21,864 bases of DNA, taken from JBEEJZ01 sp046046915 (GTDB lineage: Bacteria > Pseudomonadota > Gammaproteobacteria > Burkholderiales > Burkholderiaceae_C). This document shows, piece by piece, positions 1 through 6,983 of this stretch. The notes below the pieces were generated by a model, which was not told the DNA's origin, searched no databases, and saw nothing but the letters and a program-made list of their open reading frames with translations. A program made the position numbers and the translations under genes. Location of the stretch: contig JBJOIT010000047.1 of assembly GCA_046046915.1 (NCBI GenBank), positions 1 through 21,864 on the forward strand, read 5' to 3'. The first letter of the stretch is position 1. Every line of letters begins with the position of its first letter.

Positions 1-9
1 AAGTACGGG

Positions 10-843
10 TCAGGATGCTGCTGAGGTGGCCTCGACGGCGATCGGGCGGGCCCCTAGCCGTTGGGAAAGCGCTGCCCCCAGGCTGATCAGAGTCTGGGCT
101 TGATCGCCTTGTGGCTGCATATCAAGCCTGACGCTCGGGCCGATCACGGCGATGGCCAGTGCCAGCCGTCCAAAGCCATCAAAGACCGGCACCGCCATGG
201 CGCTGATGCCAGGCAAGAGTTCGTCTTGCACCCGGCTCAAACCGAGGCGGCGGATGTCGGCCAGTTCTGCGGCAAACACGGGGTCGTCCATCGCCTCGGG
301 CAAGCCTTCGGCCGCCAGGGCTGGGGCAATCTGGGTTCGGTCCATGAACGCGGCAAATACCTTGCCGGTGCCTGTGCGGCGCAGCGAGGCCGGCATGCCG
401 TGGCGCATCACCACATTGACGGCGTACGGCCCCTCTTCCACCCGCACGATCACAGGCCCCGCAGCGCCCCACACCGCAATGGAGGCGGTGCAACCCACGC
501 GCTGCGCCAGCGCCGGCAACTCGGCAATCGCCAGGCGCACCGGGTCCACCTGCTGCAGGCTGATCAGACCGAGCTGCACCGCCAGCTGACCCAGGCCGTA
601 GTGGCCGCTGACCGGGTCTTGCTCGACCAGGCCGAGCTTGCCAAAGCTCACCAGATAGGGGTGGGCCTTGGCCGGGCTCATGTCCGCCTCGCGTGCGAGG
701 TCTTTCAGGGCCATGCGCCGGCCGGTGCGTGCCAGTGCCTTGAGCAGCTGGCCGCCCACCTCCACACTTTGAATGCCGCGAGAGGCACGGCCTGCATCTT
801 CTTCGGCAGGGCGGTCAGTGTCGGTATTGCTTTGCTTTGTCAT
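10..843 (-). CDS. IclR-family transcriptional regulator
   Basis: A 277-residue protein with an N-terminal winged helix (about residues 25-90; 'MALKDLAREADMSPAKAHPY' is the recognition-helix region) followed by the C-terminal ligand-binding domain typical of IclR proteins. I chose ATG at 843; the frame stays open to a TTG at 876, but the extra 11 residues look non-conserved. No strong ribosome site is visible. It is divergent from the MBL-fold gene at 1005, and the 161-bp gap contains two related palindromes spaced 52 bp apart that are natural operator candidates. IclR proteins often control aromatic-acid pathways and their own gene, so its inferred target is the unit at 1005-3916. The ligand is unknown. 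The stop codon lies within the window, so the gene is complete. Confidence 0.9.
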   Translation of the reverse strand: MTKQSNTDTDRPAEEDAGRASRGIQSVEVGGQLLKALARTGRRMALKDLAREADMSPAKAHPYLVSFGKLGLVEQDPVSGHYGLGQLAVQLGLISLQQVDPVRLAIAELPALAQRVGCTASIAVWGAAGPVIVRVEEGPYAVNVVMRHGMPASLRRTGTGKVFAAFMDRTQIAPALAAEGLPEAMDDPVFAAELADIRRLGLSRVQDELLPGISAMAVPVFDGFGRLALAIAVIGPSVRLDMQPQGDQAQTLISLGAALSQRLGARPIAVEATSAAS

Positions 844-898
844 CGCGGCATTGTGGCGCCTGTAGGGCCTAGCCAAGCCCGAATTAGGGTTTTTACCT

Positions 899-968
899 AT
901 GCAAATGCATTTGACATAGCTGAAACTTCACCTACCATTCAATTGATCGATGTCAAACGCATTTGACA
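899..968. promoter_or_regulatory. Paired palindromic operator candidates between iclR-type gene and MBL gene
   Basis: Site 2 (951-968) reads TGTCAAACGCATTTGACA, a perfect 7-bp inverted repeat around a 4-bp spacer. Site 1 (899-917) contains the perfect 12-bp palindrome CAAATGCATTTG (902-913) and shares the right half ATTTGACA with site 2. Their centres are 52 bp apart, close to five helical turns, so proteins bound at both would lie on one DNA face. A possible rightward promoter is TTGACA (911-916), a 16-bp spacer and TACCAT (933-938); site 1 would overlap its -35 element and site 2 would sit just downstream of the start. Binding by the adjacent IclR protein is inference. Confidence 0.6.
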
Positions 969-1004
969 TTAACGAATTACCAGCAAACGACACAAGGAAC
1001 CGCC

Positions 1005-1961
1005 ATGAGCACCAAAACCTTTGCATCGGCAGCCGACCTGGAAGTGAAGAAGGTCAGCTTTGACAAGCTGTCTGAGCACGCCTACGCCTACACCGCAGAA
1101 GGCGACCCCAACACCGGCATCATCATTGGCGACGACGCAGTGATGGTGATCGACACCCAGGCCACCCCGGTGATGGCGGCCGATGTGATCCGCCGTATCC
1201 GCGAGGTGACCGACAAGCCCATCAAGTACGTGCTGCTCAGCCACTACCACGCGGTGCGCGTGCTGGGTGCCAGCGCCTACCAGCCTGAGCACATCATTGC
1301 CAGCCAGGACACGCTGGACCTGATCAACGAGCGTGGCGAGTTCGACAAGGCCAGCGAGATTGGCCGCTTTCCCCGCCTGTTCCAGAATGTGGAGTCCGTA
1401 CCCCCGGGCCTGACCTGGCCCACACTCACCTTTACCGGCAAGATGACGATCTGGCTGGGCAAGCTCGAAGTTCAGATCCTGCAACTGGGCCGCGGCCACA
1501 CCAAGGGTGACACCGTGGCTTGGCTGCCCCAGGAAAAAATTCTCTTCAGTGGCGACCTGGTGGAGTTTGACGCCACCCCCTACGCCGGCGACGCCTACTT
1601 CAAGGACTGGCCTCAGACCCTGGACAACATCGCCGCGCTGAAGCCCGAAAAACTGGTACCCGGCCGGGGTGCCGCCCTGCAGACCCCCGAGCAAGTGCAA
1701 GCCGGCCTGGCAGGCACCCGCGCCTTCATCAGCGACCTTTACAGCAACGTGCAAGCAGGCTCCGAAAAAGGCGAAGACTTGCGCAAGGTATACGAGCGCA
1801 CCTTTGCCGCGATGCAGCCCAAGTATGGCAACTGGGTCATCTTCAACCACTGCATGCCTTTTGACGTGACCCGTGCTTACGACGAGGCCACGCAATTCCC
1901 CGACCCGCGCATCTGGACCGCCGAGCGCGATGTGGACATGTGGAAGGCCCTGGAAGGCTAA
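1005..1961 (+). CDS. MBL-fold metallo-hydrolase-like protein with incomplete metal site
   Basis: A 318-residue metallo-beta-lactamase-fold protein. The start is ATG 1005, with AAGGAA at 993-998; an upstream in-frame TTG at 963 lies inside the operator candidate and is rejected. The first metal motif is SHYHAVR (residues 79-85): H80 and H82 are kept, but the Asp and His that usually follow in HxHxDH are V84 and R85. The later ligand H165 (GRGHTKGD) and bridging D184 (SGDLVEF) are present, whereas the usual PGHG His is R221 (PGRG). Ligands for one metal remain, while those for the second are replaced. I recall this variant motif from a family found beside aromatic monooxygenases, so it is probably a real subfamily. 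The role is unknown; hydrolysis of an ester or lactone precursor is possible. First gene of a unit with the monooxygenase 19 bp downstream. Confidence 0.85.
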   Translation: MSTKTFASAADLEVKKVSFDKLSEHAYAYTAEGDPNTGIIIGDDAVMVIDTQATPVMAADVIRRIREVTDKPIKYVLLSHYHAVRVLGASAYQPEHIIASQDTLDLINERGEFDKASEIGRFPRLFQNVESVPPGLTWPTLTFTGKMTIWLGKLEVQILQLGRGHTKGDTVAWLPQEKILFSGDLVEFDATPYAGDAYFKDWPQTLDNIAALKPEKLVPGRGAALQTPEQVQAGLAGTRAFISDLYSNVQAGSEKGEDLRKVYERTFAAMQPKYGNWVIFNHCMPFDVTRAYDEATQFPDPRIWTAERDVDMWKALEG

Positions 1962-1980
1962 GCCCTTCAGGACGCGCGCC

Positions 1981-3648
1981 ATGAACACGACCTACGCTTT
2001 TGACGGCACCGGTGCCGAGGTGCAAGCCATCCGCTTCCACTACCAGCGCAGCGCAGATCAAGATGCCGCCACGCCTGCACAGCATCCGGTGGTGGTGGTA
2101 GGCGCGGGCCCGGTGGGCCTGAGCTTGGCCATCGACCTGGCCCAGCGCGGCCAGCAGGTCGTAGTGCTCGACAACGACCACCACCTGTCCGTGGGCTCGC
2201 GCGCCATCTGCTTTGCCAAACGCACGTTGGAGGTGTGGGACAGGCTCGGCGTGGGTCAGCGCATGGTGGACAAGGGCGTGTCGTGGAACGTGGGTAAGGT
2301 ATTTTTCAAAGATCAGCAGGTCTATCAGTTTGATTTGCTGCCCGAAGACGGCCACGAGCGCCCCGCCTTCATCAACCTGCAGCAGTATTACGCCGAGGCC
2401 TACCTGGTCGAACGCGCCCTGCAACTGCCCAACATCGAACTGCGCTGGGACAACAAAGTCAGCGACATCGCCACACGCGACGATGGCACGCTGGTCACCA
2501 TAGACACGCCCGAAGGCAGTTACCAGATCGACGCCGACTGGCTGGTGGCCTGCGATGGCTCTCGCTCCACCATGCGCCAGCTGATGGGGCTCGAAAGCAA
2601 AGGCCGCATCTTTCAGGACCGCTTCTTGATCGCCGATGTGAAGATGAAGGCCGACTTTCCGGCCGAGCGCTGGTTCTGGTTCGACCCGCCTTTTCACCGC
2701 AACCAGAGCGTGCTTCTGCACATGCAACCCGACAACGTCTGGCGCATCGACTTCCAGCTGGGCTGGGATGCGGACCCGGAAGTCGAAAAACGGCCAGAAA
2801 ACATCCTTCCGCGGGTCAAGGCCCTGCTGGGCCACGATGCCGACTTCGAGCTCGAATGGGCCAGCGTCTACACCTTTGCCTGCCTACGCATGGATCAGTT
2901 CGTTCATGGGCGGGTGCTATTTGCAGGCGATTGCGCCCACGGCGTTTCGCCCTTTGGCGCACGCGGCGCCAACAGTGGCGTGCAGGACGCAGACAACCTG
3001 GCCTGGAAGCTCGACTGGGTGCTCAAGGGCCGTGCCGGCGCCGAGCTGCTGGCCAGCTACGGCCCCGAGCGCGAGTACGCCGCAGACGAGAACATCCTCA
3101 ACTCCACGCGAGCCACCGACTTCATCACCCCCAAGAGCGACATCAGCCGCCTCTTCCGCGACGCCGCGCTTGACCTGGCGCGTGAGCACCCCTTTGCCCG
3201 GCGCATCGTCAACAGCGGACGTTTGTCGGTGCCTGCCACGCTGCACACGTCCCCGCTCAACACCGGCGACACCGACGTGTTTGTGGGCAAACAGGTGCCC
3301 GGCGCCGTGCTGACCGATGCGCCGGTACAGCGCGCCGACGGCACCCCCAGCTGGCTGCTGCGCGAGCTGGGTTCAGACTTCACCCTGCTGGTGTTTGGCG
3401 CCGCCCCCGCCTGGGCCGCACAGCTCGCGCATGTTCAAGCCATCACCGTGGGCACCGATCTCATCGACCATCAGAGCCTCCTGGCCCAACGCCTGGACGC
3501 CACACCTGGCACGGCCTACCTGATCCGCCCCGACCAGCATGTGTGCGCGCGCTGGCGCCAGCCCACCCAGGCCGCCGTGCAGGCCGCTCTGGCCATCGCT
3601 ACCGCGACGGCGCAGTCTGCTCAAACGACGGCCGGCACCGCCGCCTGA
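1981..3648 (+). CDS. FAD-dependent aromatic monooxygenase (MhaA/MhpA-like), copy 1
   Basis: A 555-residue class A flavin monooxygenase. Starting at ATG 1981 with AGGA at 1969-1972, it has a roughly 35-residue leader, the dinucleotide-binding GAGPVG (41-46), the NAD(P)H/FAD motif CDGSRS (191-196), the FAD-ribose motif GDCAH (316-320), and a C-terminal thioredoxin-like domain ending near RPDQHVCARW. The fold inserts one oxygen atom into a phenolic ring using NAD(P)H. The next gene encodes a DUF2783-type small protein, an arrangement like MhaAB, in which the flavoprotein hydroxylates only with a small coupling partner. It resembles the second copy at 4517 in motif order and ends but is clearly diverged (for example GSRAICFAKRT against GSRAICFTRRS). 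The substrate is not determined; a hydroxylated phenylacetate or related acid is the inference. Confidence 0.88.
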   Translation: MNTTYAFDGTGAEVQAIRFHYQRSADQDAATPAQHPVVVVGAGPVGLSLAIDLAQRGQQVVVLDNDHHLSVGSRAICFAKRTLEVWDRLGVGQRMVDKGVSWNVGKVFFKDQQVYQFDLLPEDGHERPAFINLQQYYAEAYLVERALQLPNIELRWDNKVSDIATRDDGTLVTIDTPEGSYQIDADWLVACDGSRSTMRQLMGLESKGRIFQDRFLIADVKMKADFPAERWFWFDPPFHRNQSVLLHMQPDNVWRIDFQLGWDADPEVEKRPENILPRVKALLGHDADFELEWASVYTFACLRMDQFVHGRVLFAGDCAHGVSPFGARGANSGVQDADNLAWKLDWVLKGRAGAELLASYGPEREYAADENILNSTRATDFITPKSDISRLFRDAALDLAREHPFARRIVNSGRLSVPATLHTSPLNTGDTDVFVGKQVPGAVLTDAPVQRADGTPSWLLRELGSDFTLLVFGAAPAWAAQLAHVQAITVGTDLIDHQSLLAQRLDATPGTAYLIRPDQHVCARWRQPTQAAVQAALAIATATAQSAQTTAGTAA

Positions 3649-3664
3649 CCCTATAGGACCGACC

Positions 3665-3916
3665 ATGCTGAACACCCAAGCCCATACGCTGCCCTACGAC
3701 GACTTTTACGAGGCCCTGATCGTCGCTCACCAAGGCTTGAGCAATGACGACAGCCACGCACTGAACGCCCGCCTGGTCTTGTTGCTGGCCAATCACATAG
3801 GCGACCTCGCCGTGCTACGCAGCGCGCTGCAGCTGGCCCGAGGCACTCAGACGGCACCGCAAGGCACCGACCAACAAGCCATTAGCCCGGTGGCCCCGGT
3901 ACACGCCCGGGCCTGA
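3665..3916 (+). CDS. DUF2783-type small protein, putative monooxygenase coupling subunit 1
   Basis: An 83-residue, largely helical protein starting at ATG 3665, with AGGA at 3655-3658, 16 bp after the monooxygenase stop. The core (residues 15-50: FYEALIVAHQGLS, then ALNARLVLLLANHIGD) is what I recognise as DUF2783; the last 30 residues are low-complexity and probably disordered. The core aligns without gaps over 33 residues to the small protein at 6218, with 11 identities. Both follow a flavin monooxygenase directly. By analogy with MhaB, the roughly 6-kDa coupling protein of 3-hydroxyphenylacetate hydroxylase, it probably binds the flavoprotein and couples NADH oxidation to hydroxylation. 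That role is inferred. Confidence 0.8.
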   Translation: MLNTQAHTLPYDDFYEALIVAHQGLSNDDSHALNARLVLLLANHIGDLAVLRSALQLARGTQTAPQGTDQQAISPVAPVHARA

Positions 3917-3925
3917 GACCCGGGC
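3905..3925 (+). other. GC-rich hairpin spanning the stop codon of small protein 1
   Basis: A perfect 7-bp inverted repeat, GCCCGGG (3905-3911) and CCCGGGC (3919-3925), encloses a 7-nt loop that contains the TGA stop (3914-3916). It is followed by AAAAGAG, not by a T run, so it is not a classical intrinsic terminator. It may protect the 3' end of the first transcript or assist termination. Confidence 0.45.
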
Positions 3926-3941
3926 AAAAGAGCAGCATATC

Positions 3942-3988
3942 GTTGCGCGCGCAACCATTAGGGTAAGTACTTAGTTGCGCGCGCAACT
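3942..3988. promoter_or_regulatory. Twin GTTGCGCGCGCAAC operators of the MarR unit
   Basis: The perfect 14-bp palindrome GTTGCGCGCGCAAC occurs at 3942-3955 and again at 3974-3987; the second extends to 16 bp (AGTTGCGCGCGCAACT, 3973-3988). Centres are 32 bp apart, about three helical turns. A weak promoter can be drawn as TTGCGC (3975-3980), a 16-bp spacer and TACCAT (3997-4002), so the second palindrome would cover the -35 element. Palindromes of this size just upstream of a marR-type gene usually bind that regulator; this is inference from position and symmetry. Confidence 0.75.
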
Positions 3989-4051
3989 ATTTTGATTACC
4001 ATAGCGGTACTTCATTTCGTCTGCCCAAACCGACCCCTGTAGCTCCGCACC

Positions 4052-4507
4052 ATGGCCCGCTCTCCCAAAGCCCCGGCGTTTCAGCTGGACCGCTCGTTCA
4101 CCTACCGGCTGCACTTTCTCAGCAAGCTGACCGATCAGGAAAGCCTGCGTAGCTACCCGGAGGCAACGGGCCTGTCCATGAGCGACGGGCGCTGCCTGAC
4201 CACCGTGGGCACCTTCGAGCCCCTGTCGGTCAACGACCTGGCCCGCTTTTCCAACCTCACCAAAGGCCAAGCCAGCCGCGCCGCACAGGCACTGGTCGAT
4301 CGGGGCCTGGTGCGCAAGGACGACCATCCTGGCGACGGGCGCGGCGTGGTGCTGTCCCTCACCCCATCGGGCAGCGCGCTCTGGCGCACCGCCATGGTGC
4401 TGGTGGAACAACGCAATCAGGCCATTCTGGGCTGTCTGACGGCAGACGAACAGGCGCAACTGAGCACCCTGCTTGACCGCCTCATCTCCCACAACCAACC
4501 CGCCTGA
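4052..4507 (+). CDS. MarR-family transcriptional regulator
   Basis: A 151-residue MarR-type winged-helix protein. The helix-turn-helix spans about residues 62-90 (SVNDLARFSNLTKGQASRAA), followed by the wing with GDGRGVVLSLTPSG. Flanking helices form the dimerisation region. The start is ATG 4052; the ribosome site is poor. It is the first gene of the second catabolic unit, with its stop 9 bp before the monooxygenase ATG at 4517, and lies 64 bp downstream of two identical palindromes. MarR proteins of aromatic pathways typically repress until an aromatic acid or CoA ester binds, and autoregulation is likely here because any repression of the promoter also covers its own gene. The effector is unknown. 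Confidence 0.9.
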   Translation: MARSPKAPAFQLDRSFTYRLHFLSKLTDQESLRSYPEATGLSMSDGRCLTTVGTFEPLSVNDLARFSNLTKGQASRAAQALVDRGLVRKDDHPGDGRGVVLSLTPSGSALWRTAMVLVEQRNQAILGCLTADEQAQLSTLLDRLISHNQPA

Positions 4508-4516
4508 GACCCCGCC

Positions 4517-6208
4517 ATGCACCAGCCCACCACCGACGCCCGGCCTTCGATTTATTACAAGTACCAGGTCTTCCAGCCCTGGCTGCCTTCGGCACACCCA
4601 AGGCAAGACCGCCAAAAAGTTGTGATCGTGGGCTCGGGCCCGGCCGGCATGGTGACCGCGCTTGAGCTTGCTCGCCACGGCGTGCCCAGCGTGGTGCTCA
4701 GCGCCGAGCTGCAGTTATCCCAAGGCAGTCGAGCCATCTGCTTCACCCGCCGTTCCATGGAAATCCTGCAGCAGGTCGGCGTGGCCGAACGCATGACCGA
4801 AGGCGGTCTGCCCTGGCGCTTTGGCAACTCGTTTTACCGGGGCCAACGCGTTTTCCGCATGGAAGCGCCGCACGATGCCGATGACCGCTTTTTCCCCATC
4901 ATCAACGTGCAGCAGCAGTTCATGGAGGAATACCTGCACGACGCCTGCAAAGCGCACCCGCTGATTGATTTCCGCTGGGGTAACAAGGTGAACAAGGTCG
5001 ATCAAAAAGACGGTCACGCCGTGCTTGAAGTCGATACGCCCGAAGGTCCTTATGCACTCGAGAGCGACTGGGTGGTGGCCGCCGATGGGGGCCGCTCAGG
5101 CATCCGCAGCGCCATGAACCTGCAGATGGAGGGCGCCTCTTACGAAGGCTTCTTCGTCATCGCCGACATCAAGATCGACTTGCCCCTGCCCACTGAGCGT
5201 CTGGCTTTTTTTGACCCCGACTGGAACCCCGGCAACACCATCCTGATGCACCGCGAACCTCACGGCATCTGGCGGGTGGACTACCAGCTGCCGCCGGGCG
5301 AAACGCCCGAAGACGCCCTGCGCCCCGAATCACTCAAAGCCCGCATCGACGCCCAGCTGGCCATGATTGGCCACGCCGGCACCCCATGGGAGATGGACTG
5401 GAGCTCGGTGTACTCGGCACGCACCCTGACCTTGCCCGACTTTGTGCACGGCAGCGTCATCTTCACGGGCGACGCGGCCCACCTGTTGCCCATCTTTGGG
5501 GTGCGCGGCGCCAACACCGCCTTTCAGGATGCGCAGTCGCTGGGCTGGCACCTGGCTTTTGTGGTCAAGGGCTTGGCGGGCAAAGCCCTGCTGGCCAACC
5601 ACAGCGCCGAGCGTGTGGGCGCAGCGCGTGAAATCATCACCGAGGCCGGCAAAAGCACCCGCTTCATGGCGCCGCCCAGCACCGGCTTTCGGCTGTTGCG
5701 CGATGCAGTGCTGTCGCTGTCGCTCAGCCAGGCCTTTGTGCGCCCGCTGTACCACTGGCGCACCTCCAGGCCGCACGAGTACACCCACTCGGTGCTCAAC
5801 AGCCCGGGCGACGACAACGCCTTGTTTACCGCTGGCCCGGCCCACGGTGCGCCACCTCAAAACATCCGCCTGTCTGCCGACGACTTTTTGCTGGACCACC
5901 TGGGCGGCGGCTTTGATCTGCTCTATTTCACCGAGGCAGCAGCCGTCCCCACCGCGCTACTTGACGTGGTGAACGGCGCCCGGGCGCGTGGCCTGCCTTT
6001 GCGGGTACTGGCCGTTGGCGCCAAGCAACCGGTGCAAGGTGCCGACCTGACACTGAGCGACGAAAACGGCCACTTCCGCCAGCGCTATGGCGTGCAGGCC
6101 AGTGGCGCGGCCTACCTTCTGCGCCCCGACCAGCATGTCTGCGCCCGCTGGTTGACGCTGGACGCCACCCGCCTGCAAGCGGCCCTGAATGCCGCACTGC
6201 CCCAATAA
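4517..6208 (+). CDS. FAD-dependent aromatic monooxygenase (MhaA/MhpA-like), copy 2
   Basis: A 563-residue class A flavin monooxygenase with GSGPAG (39-44), ADGGRS (189-194), GDAAH (318-322) and a C-terminal thioredoxin-like domain containing LLRPDQHVCARW. It has the same architecture as the copy at 1981, including an N-terminal leader with a YKYQ/FHYQ-like element, but the pocket-lining middle region differs, which suggests a different ring substitution. The start at ATG 4517 is 9 bp after the marR-type stop. The stop overlaps the AAGGA ribosome site of the next gene, a 62-residue small protein, so both are probably made in a coupled way. It belongs to the unit that ends in fumarylacetoacetase, so a para-hydroxylation giving homogentisate or an analogue is the most coherent activity. 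The exact substrate is not readable from sequence. Confidence 0.9.
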   Translation: MHQPTTDARPSIYYKYQVFQPWLPSAHPRQDRQKVVIVGSGPAGMVTALELARHGVPSVVLSAELQLSQGSRAICFTRRSMEILQQVGVAERMTEGGLPWRFGNSFYRGQRVFRMEAPHDADDRFFPIINVQQQFMEEYLHDACKAHPLIDFRWGNKVNKVDQKDGHAVLEVDTPEGPYALESDWVVAADGGRSGIRSAMNLQMEGASYEGFFVIADIKIDLPLPTERLAFFDPDWNPGNTILMHREPHGIWRVDYQLPPGETPEDALRPESLKARIDAQLAMIGHAGTPWEMDWSSVYSARTLTLPDFVHGSVIFTGDAAHLLPIFGVRGANTAFQDAQSLGWHLAFVVKGLAGKALLANHSAERVGAAREIITEAGKSTRFMAPPSTGFRLLRDAVLSLSLSQAFVRPLYHWRTSRPHEYTHSVLNSPGDDNALFTAGPAHGAPPQNIRLSADDFLLDHLGGGFDLLYFTEAAAVPTALLDVVNGARARGLPLRVLAVGAKQPVQGADLTLSDENGHFRQRYGVQASGAAYLLRPDQHVCARWLTLDATRLQAALNAALPQ

Positions 6209-6217
6209 GGACACACC

Positions 6218-6406
6218 ATGCAGCACCAAACATTGACCATCCCCGGCCTGGAACAGGTCTACGACGCACTGGCCACCGCTATCGACCAGGCCGGCCCGGA
6301 CAAGACCGCGCTTTTTTTGGTGAAGCTGGCGCTGCTCAATGCCAACGCCCTGGCTGACCCTGCCACCTTTACCAGCCACATCGACGCAGCCTTGCGCGAT
6401 CTGTGA
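6218..6406 (+). CDS. Small helical protein, putative monooxygenase coupling subunit 2 (DUF2783-like)
   Basis: A 62-residue protein starting at ATG 6218, with AAGGA at 6207-6211 overlapping the previous stop codon. Residues 15-47 align gaplessly with the small protein at 3665: the shared pattern is Y-[DE]-A-L-x2-A ... D ... [RK]-L-x-L-L-x-A-N-x3-D, 11 identities in 33. Length and position match MhaB, the small coupling component of the P. putida 3-hydroxyphenylacetate 6-hydroxylase. The inferred role is partner of the monooxygenase at 4517. Automatic annotation may leave it as hypothetical, because it is short and weakly conserved. Confidence 0.75.
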   Translation: MQHQTLTIPGLEQVYDALATAIDQAGPDKTALFLVKLALLNANALADPATFTSHIDAALRDL

Positions 6407-6435
6407 CCCAACCCTTGCCGACTGAAGGAGCCCCC

Positions 6436-6972
6436 ATGTTGATTCAGAAAATTCACCACGTTGCCTACCGCTGCAAGGACGCCAAGCAAACCGTCGAGTG
6501 GTACGAAAAGCACCTTGGCATGAAGTTTGTGCTGGCCATCGCCGAGAACGAAGTGCCCTCCACCAAAGCGCCCGACCCGTACATGCATGTGTTTCTGGAT
6601 GCTGGCAACGGCAACGTGCTGGCGTTTTTTGAGCTGCCCACCCAGCCGCCCATGGACCGCGACCAAGCCACCCCAGCCTGGGTGCAGCATCTGGCGCTCA
6701 AGGTGGACTCGCATGCCACCCTGGTCGCCGCCAAAGACCGCTTGGTGGCCGCCGGTATCGATGTGATCGGCCCCATCGATCACACCATCTTCAAGTCCAT
6801 CTACTTCTTTGACCCCAATGGACACCGCCTGGAGCTGGCTTATGACTGCGGCACGCCAGAGATGGCGGCCAAGCTCGACAGCGTGAAATGGGACATGCTC
6901 AACGAATGGAGCCAGACCAAGCGCGCCCCCAAACATGCCGCCTGGATGCACGACGGCAGCATGGCCTCTTGA
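6436..6972 (+). CDS. VOC-family protein, candidate ring-cleavage dioxygenase
   Basis: A 178-residue vicinal-oxygen-chelate protein made of two beta-alpha-beta-beta-beta modules. I chose ATG 6436 because AAGGAG lies at 6425-6430; a GTG at 6403 overlapping the previous stop is less likely. Likely metal ligands are H8 (IHHVAY), E66 (AFFELP), H85 (VQHLAL) and E133 (RLELAYD). H8, H85 and E133 could form the 2-His-1-carboxylate triad of an extradiol dioxygenase, while the fourth ligand E66 also allows a glyoxalase-type isomerase. It sits between a monooxygenase pair and fumarylacetoacetase, exactly where ring cleavage or maleyl-to-fumaryl isomerisation is needed. Either role would fit and I cannot decide between them. 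It is much smaller than two-domain extradiol enzymes. Confidence 0.82.
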   Translation: MLIQKIHHVAYRCKDAKQTVEWYEKHLGMKFVLAIAENEVPSTKAPDPYMHVFLDAGNGNVLAFFELPTQPPMDRDQATPAWVQHLALKVDSHATLVAAKDRLVAAGIDVIGPIDHTIFKSIYFFDPNGHRLELAYDCGTPEMAAKLDSVKWDMLNEWSQTKRAPKHAAWMHDGSMAS

Positions 6973-6983
6973 TTAGCTCATCC

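Noticed and set aside
61..966. Long rightward open frame opposite the IclR gene
   Set aside because: It is the antisense shadow of a clear IclR protein; its translation is rich in His, Gln, Gly and Ala without any domain pattern.
969..1988. Leftward 339-codon frame opposite the MBL gene
   Set aside because: High-GC shadow; the opposite strand encodes a recognisable protein with a ribosome site.
3905..3925. Intrinsic terminator at the end of the first catabolic unit
   Set aside because: Good stem but followed by AAAAGAG instead of T residues, so it is kept only as a hairpin.
6403..6435. GTG start for the VOC gene overlapping the preceding TGA
   Set aside because: Coupling by GTGA is possible, but ATG 6436 has a perfect AAGGAG at the right distance and begins at the conserved first strand.
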